A model generated the notes under the pieces. It saw only the letters and a list, made by a program, of their open reading frames with translations. It had not been told where the DNA came from and did no database searches. A program made the position numbers and the translations under genes. A DNA stretch of 64,000 bases from JALORV01 sp963724365 (GTDB taxonomy: Bacteria > Pseudomonadota > Gammaproteobacteria > Burkholderiales > Burkholderiaceae_F): the NCBI GenBank assembly GCA_963724365.1, contig CAVRUR010000003.1, positions 124,001 through 188,000 on the forward strand, given 5' to 3'. Below, piece after piece: positions 57,770 through 64,000 of the stretch. Every line of letters begins with the position of its first letter. Positions within the stretch are counted from its first letter, which is position 1.

Positions 57770-57969
57770 CCAAGTCTCCTTCGGAGGTTTTCTTGCGCCG
57801 CCTTCTTCGGGTGGGCGGCCGAGCGTTGGACAGTAGCAGCAGCGAATTGACGGGCGCAACCGCTCACACATGACAGCGCACCCACTTCGTTCCGATGGCG
57901 CAGCGCAACACCTGCAGGCTGCAGCACTAGAATGCTGCTTGATCGTGTCTTGACCTCTTTGCACACCTG

Positions 57970-58971
57970 ATGGACAGCGTCGACCTGCAGGTACTGAAAA
58001 AGGCGGATGCCTGGCTGCGCGAAGGCCATCGCGCCGTCATGGGGACCGTCGTGCGTACCTGGGGGTCCGCCCCGCGACCCGTCGGCTCGCTGGTCATCAT
58101 CCGCGACGACGGGCTGGTCGTGGGCTCGGTGTCCGGAGGCTGCATCGAGGACGATCTTGTCGAGCGAGTACGCAGCCAGGCCGCCGCTGCGGCGGCTCCG
58201 GAACGCGTGAAGTACGGCGTCACGGCCGAAGAGGCCTTCAAGTTCGGCCTCCCCTGCGGCGGGACGATTGAACTGGTGCTCGAGCCTCTCGGCGCCAACG
58301 CCGAGCTCGGGGAGCTGCTCGCCCGCGTGGCCGCCGGCCGCCACACCGTGCGCACGCTCGACCTGCGCACCGGAGGCGTGACACTGGCAGAGGGCGACGG
58401 CACCGATGTGCTGGACTGCAACGACGCCCGCCTGATCACAGCCTTTGGCCCGCGCTGGCGCCTGCTGGTGATTGGAGCCGGGCAGCTGACGCACTACGTC
58501 GCCCAGATGGCGCTAGCCCTCGACTACACGGTGACGATCTGCGATCCGCGCGAGGAATACGCCGACGGCTGGCTGGTGCCCGGCACGCAACTGGTGCGCA
58601 CGATGCCTGACGACACGGTTGTCGAGTTCCGGCCGGACAAGCACACGGCGATTGTCGCCCTCACCCACGACCCCAAGCTCGACGACCTTGCGCTGATGGA
58701 AGCGCTCAAATCCGATGCTTTCTACGTGGGTGCGATCGGCTCGCATAAGAACCAGGCCAAGCGCAAGGAGCGGCTGCTGGAGTTCGGCGTCACTGCGAAG
58801 CAGCTCGACCACCTGCACGGCCCGGTGGGCCTGAAAAACGGCGCGCGCACTCCGCCGGAAATCGCGGTGTCGATCCTTGCGGAAATGACCGCCACCAAGT
58901 ACGGATACCGCATTCCGATGCCGATCGCTGCGGGCACGCACACCACGGCTCCGGCCGGTTGCGCTTCCTGA
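57970..58971 (+). CDS. xdhC: XdhC/CoxF-family Moco maturation protein
   Basis: 333-aa protein. N-terminal XdhC domain: MGTVVRTWGSAPRPVGSLVI, VGSVSGGCIEDDLVERVR, FGLPCGGTIELVLEPLG. C-terminal Rossmann domain: LLVIGAGQLTHYVAQMALAL, DPREEY, ALTHDPKLDDLALMEAL and YVGAIGSHKNQAKRKERL. Such proteins bind the molybdenum cofactor, help sulfurate it and insert it into the cognate hydroxylase. Location divergent to coxSLM supports this partner. The frame is intact. Confidence 0.94.
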   Translation: MDSVDLQVLKKADAWLREGHRAVMGTVVRTWGSAPRPVGSLVIIRDDGLVVGSVSGGCIEDDLVERVRSQAAAAAAPERVKYGVTAEEAFKFGLPCGGTIELVLEPLGANAELGELLARVAAGRHTVRTLDLRTGGVTLAEGDGTDVLDCNDARLITAFGPRWRLLVIGAGQLTHYVAQMALALDYTVTICDPREEYADGWLVPGTQLVRTMPDDTVVEFRPDKHTAIVALTHDPKLDDLALMEALKSDAFYVGAIGSHKNQAKRKERLLEFGVTAKQLDHLHGPVGLKNGARTPPEIAVSILAEMTATKYGYRIPMPIAAGTHTTAPAGCAS

Positions 58972-59003
58972 TCCGTCATCGCGACGTCCCGCGGCGGGAT
59001 GTT

Positions 59004-59360
59004 CTAGAGCGTCGGGTTGATCCGGAGCGCCTCCAGCCGCAGCGCGATCGCCTGTTCGAGTTCGCTCAGCTTCAGTCCAAGCACGCGGCGCTCCTCGGCA
59101 TCGGTGCAGTCGCCGAGGGCCTTCGAAAGTTCAGCCCTCTCGCGAAACATCTCGACCTCGCGTGGCACGACGCCGGCGTCCTTCAGGATCTTGAAAGGCA
59201 GGCGCAGCGCCTCCGGCGTGTCATTCCAGCCGGCATCGTCGACCAGCGGCTTGCCATAGCCCTCGGCCCGGCTCAATTCGCCGGAGGCGGCGGCCTCTGC
59301 CAGTCGGCGGGCAATCTCTTCATCCAGGCTGCGCATCTTCGGGCTCCGGATCGTGATCAC
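59004..59360 (-). CDS. DUF1992 (DnaJ-homologue C28-like) protein
   Basis: 118-aa protein (110 if ATG 59336 is used). SLDEEIARRLAEAAASGELS, the conserved GYGKPLVDDAGW, LRLPFKILKDAGVVPREVEM and ELEQAIALRLEALR are the family blocks. It is small, soluble and of unknown function; the eukaryotic homologue is tied to vesicle or chaperone function. It stands alone between xdhC and the patatin gene. Confidence 0.9.
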   Translation of the reverse strand: MITIRSPKMRSLDEEIARRLAEAAASGELSRAEGYGKPLVDDAGWNDTPEALRLPFKILKDAGVVPREVEMFRERAELSKALGDCTDAEERRVLGLKLSELEQAIALRLEALRINPTL

Positions 59361-59395
59361 GGGGCAATTGAAGCACAGGTCCTGCGCTCAGGCGA

Positions 59396-61282
59396 TCACA
59401 CCCCGGTTACGCGCCCAGGAGTGACGCCCGGCGTCTCTCGCGGCGTCGCGGGTGCGGCATCGAGCACACCTATCGCGTACTCGTACCCCTGCCGCACGAT
59501 CTGGTCGAACCGCGACCACTGCAGCAGCCCGACCTTGTACAGCGGCGGGTTGAAGTACAGGTCGGTGAGCCGCTGCACTTCGCGCTGGCGCGAGGTACTG
59601 TAAAGAATGGTGATGTTGAGCAGGTAGGCCGTCAGCGACGGCAGGCGGTAACGCCGCTGGCGACGCGGGCGCAGCCGGTCGAGCAGCATTGTCCAGCTGC
59701 CCGGAACCTCATCGAACTCCAGACGCCTCGCACTCCTCACGCCGAGGTCGACGCCGATCACCTTGCCGACACCGCGCAATTCCCGCATCGCATCGACCGG
59801 GAAATTGTTGAACGTTCCGCCATCGCAGAGCAGGTCGCCGTCGCGAATCACAGGCGGCAAGGCCCCAGGGATCGCCGCGCTGGCGAGCAGCGCGTGCTCG
59901 AGATCGCCGCCGTTAATGCGCTGCTCCCGCGCCTGCGAATAGTTGCTGGCAATGCAGAAATAGCCCTTCCACAGGTCTTCGATATCGACCGGCCCACCGA
60001 CCAGCTCCTCGATCGAGCGCCGGATGGCAGTGCGCACCCGACGCCCCTTGATGAGCGACACCAGCGGCAACAGGTTGTAGTCCCCGGTCGGGTTCAGGCT
60101 GAACGCCCGGCGTGCGATGTCGATGGCCTTGTCGATCGGTCGATCGATCGCAATCAGACACGCCATGATCGCGCCGATGCTGGTACCGCCGACGACATCG
60201 ATTTCAATGCCGTGTTCCTGCAGCGCGCGCCAGACGCCAAGGTGCGCAAAGCCGCGCGCACCACCGCCCGCCAGGACCAGCCCCACCGCATTGCGACTCA
60301 GCAACCGCGCCAGACGTGCCATGTCGCGTTCGAGATCGGGGCGGATGTTGACGTGCCCTGTCACCGGCCGACGCTGTAGCCAGGCCCGGGCGCCGCGCGG
60401 GGTCCGACTCTCGGCCGGATGCAGGAGCACGAGAATCTCGGCGGCCTCGCTGCGCGCCGGCCGACCGGTGAGGCAGGTCTTCTCGATCTCGTGAACGGCA
60501 GGTGGCTGCGCCGCTTCGGCCACCAGCAACATTTCGTCACTGTTGCGGACGCAGCGGTGCGTCCACGGCCCCGGGGATGCATCAGCCAGCAGCAGCACGA
60601 AGTCGTGTCCAGCTTCGAGGCCGTCGAGCGCAAGCGAGATGCGGTGATCCGCCTCGGCATCCGCGCGCGCGGTGATGCCGCGCTCGCCGAGCAGGCGATC
60701 CATCTCGGCGCTGTCCACCACGACCACGCGGCCGAACTGTGCCAGCGGATTGGCCAGGCGCTGCGCAAAGTCGCCGACCGCGACTCCGGCGGACACCGGC
60801 AACAGACCCACGGTGACCGGCGCGGCCATCGGGTGGCGCTCGTGCTCGGTCTGCAGTCGCCGAATCATCTGGCGGGTAAACGTCAGCGAGACCTGCGGAT
60901 GGCTGACCAGTAGCGCTTCGAAGTGCTCTTTCGCAAGCCGCACGAGCACGGAGTCGCGCACGGCAATCACCGTGGCCGAGCGCGGCTCGCCGGTGTACAG
61001 GCTCATCTCGCCGATGACCTCGCCTCGCGAAAGTTCGCGCACCATGCGTGGTGCCTGGTCATCGACCGTCACGTAGACACGCAGCCGTCCGCTGATCGTC
61101 AGGTAGGCCGAATCACCGGGCGCCCCCTGCGAAATCAACGTTTCGCCGGCAGCTACCTCGACCCACTGCAGGTGCTGCTGCATGAACACCAGCGTTTCCG
61201 GGCCGACGTCCGGAAACAGCGCTTTCAGCTGATGTGCAAGCAGTGCGTCGCGATGCGGATACGTCGTTGATGCGGCAGGCAT
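59396..61282 (-). CDS. Cyclic-nucleotide-binding patatin-like phospholipase (NTE family)
   Basis: 628-aa protein. Residues ~20-140 are a cNMP-binding domain: VEVAAGETLISQGAPGDSAY, then LSRGEVIGEMSLYTGEPRSATV with the phosphate-binding pattern GEMSL..PRSA. A middle NTE-type region (~150-320) follows, then the patatin domain: oxyanion loop GGGARGFAHLGV (~338), nucleophile Ser in VVGGTSIGAIMA (~365), and the Asp of CDGGTFNNFPVDAM (~487), a complete Ser-Asp dyad. It would hydrolyse phospholipids or lysophospholipids, perhaps gated by cAMP. The next gene upstream also ends in a cNMP domain. Confidence 0.93.
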   Translation of the reverse strand: MPAASTTYPHRDALLAHQLKALFPDVGPETLVFMQQHLQWVEVAAGETLISQGAPGDSAYLTISGRLRVYVTVDDQAPRMVRELSRGEVIGEMSLYTGEPRSATVIAVRDSVLVRLAKEHFEALLVSHPQVSLTFTRQMIRRLQTEHERHPMAAPVTVGLLPVSAGVAVGDFAQRLANPLAQFGRVVVVDSAEMDRLLGERGITARADAEADHRISLALDGLEAGHDFVLLLADASPGPWTHRCVRNSDEMLLVAEAAQPPAVHEIEKTCLTGRPARSEAAEILVLLHPAESRTPRGARAWLQRRPVTGHVNIRPDLERDMARLARLLSRNAVGLVLAGGGARGFAHLGVWRALQEHGIEIDVVGGTSIGAIMACLIAIDRPIDKAIDIARRAFSLNPTGDYNLLPLVSLIKGRRVRTAIRRSIEELVGGPVDIEDLWKGYFCIASNYSQAREQRINGGDLEHALLASAAIPGALPPVIRDGDLLCDGGTFNNFPVDAMRELRGVGKVIGVDLGVRSARRLEFDEVPGSWTMLLDRLRPRRQRRYRLPSLTAYLLNITILYSTSRQREVQRLTDLYFNPPLYKVGLLQWSRFDQIVRQGYEYAIGVLDAAPATPRETPGVTPGRVTGV

Positions 61283-61363
61283 GCGTGCAAGTGTTGCCGG
61301 TTTCCGACCGTCGGTCCAGCATGCGGCATGGCCGGATCGCGCCGCATGCGCATCGCCTTGTGG

Positions 61364-63637
61364 TCAGCGCACCATTTGCGCAGTTTCGAGTTCGTCGGTC
61401 AACGCGCGCACGCGGGCCGACAGCAGCAGGCCGAGGCTAAGCAGCAGCTTGCCGTGCAGCACTGGGTGTTCGGTGCCGAGCCGCTCGTAGTTCGCACGCG
61501 AAAGCTCGAGCACCACGGACTCGTCCTCGGCGATCGCATCGGCGGAGCGCGACAGACCCTGCAGCAGCCCCATTTCACCGAAGACGACGCCCGGCGCATA
61601 GGACACCATGCGCCGGCCCGCACCACCACCGCCGGCGGGATCGGCAGGCAGCCAGATGCCAATCGACCCTCGCAGCGAGACGTACATCGCGTCTCCCGGA
61701 TCACCGCGCCGGAACACCGCCTCGCCCTTGCTGCAGTGCCGCTCCTGCAGCAGAGGCGACAACACAGCGATTTCATCCGGCTCGAGGCGTGCCCCCAGCA
61801 AGGTCTGCTCCAGCCGCAGCGTTGCGCCAGCAGCGTGCGACGCGACGGCGAGCGAGGCCAGCAGCTGGTCCTCGGCATACTCGAGCGCCCGATCGACATC
61901 CGGGAAGAACTGGGCGTCGGCGAGGTGGTCGTGGACATCCATGTCACGGATGATGCGCGTGCGCGAATCCGTCAGCGACAAGCCGGCGAACAGCAGGTGC
62001 TTGCCCGCCCGCTGCACCGCCGAGGCTGCGTGCAGCAGCACGCGTGCACCACTGGCATCGACGTCGGTGACACGCCCGAAGTCGATGATGATGAACTCGG
62101 ATGCGTGGGCAAGATGCTCGATCTCCTCGTCCGCCTCCTCCGCAGTGCCGAAGAAGAGCGCCCCATCCAGTTCGATCACAGCAATGCGCTTGCCTTCGGC
62201 GTGCAGGTGGTCGGCCTGTTCGCCCGGACGCACCTTGCGCGAACGGCGCCGATCACCATGCGCGACCTGGCGGATCGGCTTCTTGCAGTTGCTGCGGATG
62301 AACAGGATCATCGCGACCAGCGTGCCCAACGCGATGGCCAGCGCGAGCGACACAAAAATGGTGACGCCGGCCACCAGCAGCATGACCAGATAGCTCTGCA
62401 GCAGCGCCATCGGCGCGCGCCACTTCATCGTCTGGCGCCACAGCACTCCGGTGGCGCGGCGGGTCCAGTCATCCACCAGCGAGAACGCGACCGCGCAGAA
62501 CACTCCGGCAATGGCAGCCATCGGCAACAGGTTCATGTACTGGAGCCCGAAGGCGAGTGCCACCAGCAGTACGACGCCAAAGACGACGCGCGACATCACC
62601 GACCTGCCGCCCGCGTCGAGGTTGATCTTGCTGCGTGTCGTTGATCCCGCCGTCGGCAGCGCACCGATCACGCCGACGGCGATGTTGGCCATGCCCTGCG
62701 CAAGCAGTTCCCGATCACCGTTGCGGCGAGTGCGCGTCAGCTCGTCGATCGTCGATCCCGCCAGCGCGGTCTGCAACGTCGACATCATTGCCACTGCCGC
62801 CGCGAACAGCAGCAAGGGACCGATCATGTCGCGCAGCAACCTGCTGTTGAACTGATCGGCCAGGGGTGCCATGACGCCGAGGCCGGGCCACTCGAACCGC
62901 GGCGCTTCGAAGAGCGGGCCGAGCGCGCCGGCGAGCGGAGTGAGAGAGAGCAAGTGGTGCAGGCCGGTCGCCACGAGCAGGCCCGTGAGATACGGCGGGA
63001 TGCGCCGGGTCCAGCCCGGGGCGTTCAGCGCCAGCCACAGCGCCACGAGGGCAACCACCGGCGCCAGCGGGTTCATCTGGCGCCAGTCCATCGCGGTCGC
63101 CCCCAACGGCAGGCCGAGCAGGTGCGGCAGCATCCCGGCCACCATGACAACGGCGACGCCATTCATGTAGCCGGCGTGCACCGGATAAGGAACATAGCGA
63201 ACGAGTCCCCCGAGTTTCAGCTTGGCCAGCATGACTTGCATCACGCCGGCCAGCACGACGCCGAGCGCGGTAAAGGCGAGCAGGAGCGGCAGGAACGGCA
63301 GTCCGTCCGCGCCGAGGAAACGCGGATCGGCTTTGAGCCAACCGATCAATGACGCGAGCAGCAAGGCCAGCGCCGCGCTCGAGCCGCTCAGCATCGGGCC
63401 GCGCCCGCCGGCGACCATCGTCACGATGCAGGCGATGGCGGCCGTGCAAGCCCCCAGCAGGAAACCGATGGCCGCCTTGTCGGGACCCAGGCCGGCGAAG
63501 GCGAGCAGTCCGTAACTGCCTTCGATGGCGGGCAATACCAGTGCCGCCGTGACCCCGCCCGCGATGTCGCCACGGGCAATGCCGCGGCGCTGGAACAGTG
63601 AACTCCACCAACTCGAAGGAGCGGCCGTGTCGCTCAT
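61364..63637 (-). CDS. SulP anion permease with STAS and cNMP-binding domains
   Basis: 757-aa protein. Residues ~1-450 are a SulP/SLC26 permease with 12-14 helices (GVTAALVLPAIEGSYGLLAF, QTALAGSTIDELTRTRRNGD, ALPTAGSTTRSKINLDAGGR). A STAS domain (~485-590: VIELDGALFFGTAEEADEEI, DFGRVTDVDASGARVL) and a cNMP-binding domain (~620-730: GEAVFRRGDPGDAMYVSLRG, VVFGEMGLLQGLSRSADAIA) follow. The permease probably moves sulfate, bicarbonate or another anion, with cyclic-nucleotide control. The frame is intact. The phosphatase-like gene upstream may hydrolyse cAMP. Confidence 0.93.
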   Translation of the reverse strand: MSDTAAPSSWWSSLFQRRGIARGDIAGGVTAALVLPAIEGSYGLLAFAGLGPDKAAIGFLLGACTAAIACIVTMVAGGRGPMLSGSSAALALLLASLIGWLKADPRFLGADGLPFLPLLLAFTALGVVLAGVMQVMLAKLKLGGLVRYVPYPVHAGYMNGVAVVMVAGMLPHLLGLPLGATAMDWRQMNPLAPVVALVALWLALNAPGWTRRIPPYLTGLLVATGLHHLLSLTPLAGALGPLFEAPRFEWPGLGVMAPLADQFNSRLLRDMIGPLLLFAAAVAMMSTLQTALAGSTIDELTRTRRNGDRELLAQGMANIAVGVIGALPTAGSTTRSKINLDAGGRSVMSRVVFGVVLLVALAFGLQYMNLLPMAAIAGVFCAVAFSLVDDWTRRATGVLWRQTMKWRAPMALLQSYLVMLLVAGVTIFVSLALAIALGTLVAMILFIRSNCKKPIRQVAHGDRRRSRKVRPGEQADHLHAEGKRIAVIELDGALFFGTAEEADEEIEHLAHASEFIIIDFGRVTDVDASGARVLLHAASAVQRAGKHLLFAGLSLTDSRTRIIRDMDVHDHLADAQFFPDVDRALEYAEDQLLASLAVASHAAGATLRLEQTLLGARLEPDEIAVLSPLLQERHCSKGEAVFRRGDPGDAMYVSLRGSIGIWLPADPAGGGGAGRRMVSYAPGVVFGEMGLLQGLSRSADAIAEDESVVLELSRANYERLGTEHPVLHGKLLLSLGLLLSARVRALTDELETAQMVR

Positions 63638-63766
63638 TCGGCCTCCGAGTCGAACTGCCGATGCCCCGCCCGACCTGTCCGGCTTCCTCCCGCGGCAGCG
63701 AAGCCGCTCGACCCGAGCGTCGGTCTTATGCGAGTCGTAGCGGAGGTTGGCAAGGTCGTCACCGCC

Positions 63767-64000
63767 TCAGCCACGCGAGCCCCAGGTAGGAAAGTCCTCG
63801 ACCAGAGCGGTGTGCGTCACGAGCTGGTGGCCGTTCCACAAATGGAGATGAAACGACGACGGCTCGAAGGTGAAGCGGATACCGGCGTCCGGCACGAGAT
63901 CGAGCAGCAACTGATGCGCGGAACTCGGACACACGGAGGCTATCGTTCCCGCAAAACGCGCCTGGATGTTGCGGTGGTAGTGGCCGCAGATCACCCTTTC
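63767..64000 (-). CDS. cpdA: CpdA-like cyclic nucleotide phosphodiesterase, C-terminal part
   Basis: C-terminal ~77 residues of a calcineurin-like metallophosphoesterase running off the right edge. ICGHYHRNIQARFAG holds the final metal-binding G-H-x-H motif. ASVCPSSAHQLLLDLVPDAG, and FTFEPSSFHLHLWNGHQLVT with HTALVEDF, match the end of 3',5'-cAMP phosphodiesterase CpdA. The N-terminus lies beyond the window. It is on the same strand as the two downstream cNMP-domain genes. Confidence 0.75.
   Translation of the reverse strand, partial: ERVICGHYHRNIQARFAGTIASVCPSSAHQLLLDLVPDAGIRFTFEPSSFHLHLWNGHQLVTHTALVEDFPTWGSRG

Noticed and set aside
63681..63712. TGTCCGG near 63682 as an ECF promoter
   Set aside because: CGAAGC stands at the -10 position and no gene starts downstream on that strand.

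Overview
This 64 kb window is high-GC chromosomal DNA that looks like a betaproteobacterium, most likely of the Burkholderiales. The clues are a Bug-type tripartite tricarboxylate receptor, a DUF4148 protein, a tandem glycine riboswitch ahead of gcvTHP, and a CoxSLM/CoxDEG molybdenum hydroxylase locus. I see no rRNA, tRNA, CRISPR array, insertion sequence or phage genes.

Layout. 0-6.3 kb: a TonB-dependent receptor (frame broken, runs off the left edge), then an ECF sigma factor, a membrane Ser/Thr kinase with a TPR-like C-terminal half, and two tandem paralogous ~56-aa signal-peptide proteins. A TGTCCGG-N16-CGTC box lies before the kinase and before each small gene, so this looks like a small sigma regulon. 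6.3-17 kb, minus strand: gcvTHP behind a tandem glycine riboswitch, a small lipoprotein, an NmrA-like reductase, a threonine aldolase, a small membrane protein and an Orn/Lys/Arg decarboxylase. Many of these frames carry single-base indels. 17-28.7 kb: a FecR/DUF6600-type protein, dCTP deaminase, a DSD1-family enzyme with a Bug receptor, several small genes (one a third copy of the small-protein family), YajD, an SDR, a DUF4148 protein, a cyclase-family protein and an EamA permease.

28.9-35.7 kb holds the most interesting block. It is a compact, translationally coupled seven-gene operon for a dedicated type II fatty-acid synthase: FabL-like enoyl reductase, FabG-like ketoreductase, a special ACP, a double-hotdog dehydratase, two ketosynthase-fold proteins (one with Ser in place of the catalytic Cys), and one polypeptide fusing a holo-ACP synthase domain to an LpxL/HtrB-type acyltransferase. 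The logic recalls the rhizobial AcpXL-LpxXL system that makes and attaches very long acyl chains to lipid A, but the gene content differs.

35.8-43.4 kb: an ankyrin-repeat protein, a lipoprotein, a membrane FeS/CCG oxidoreductase of the ETF:quinone type, a GYD protein, a decayed cNMP-binding gene remnant, a DedA-rhodanese fusion and a methyltransferase. 43.4-59 kb: coxG, coxE (fused to a membrane domain), coxD, dadA, an MFS exporter, an AidB-like dehydrogenase, an amidohydrolase, a VOC protein and coxM-coxL-coxS, with divergent xdhC. CoxL carries the form II AYRGAGR loop, so CO is probably not the substrate. 59-64 kb: DUF1992, a cNMP-binding patatin phospholipase, a SulP-STAS-cNMP transporter and the end of a CpdA-like phosphodiesterase, which suggests a cAMP-linked neighbourhood.

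Reading frames are broken by single-base insertions or deletions in about a dozen genes. In nearly all of them the protein sequence stays well conserved on both sides of each break, so I read most as sequence errors. Their clustering in 0-2 kb and 6.3-14.7 kb is noted separately.
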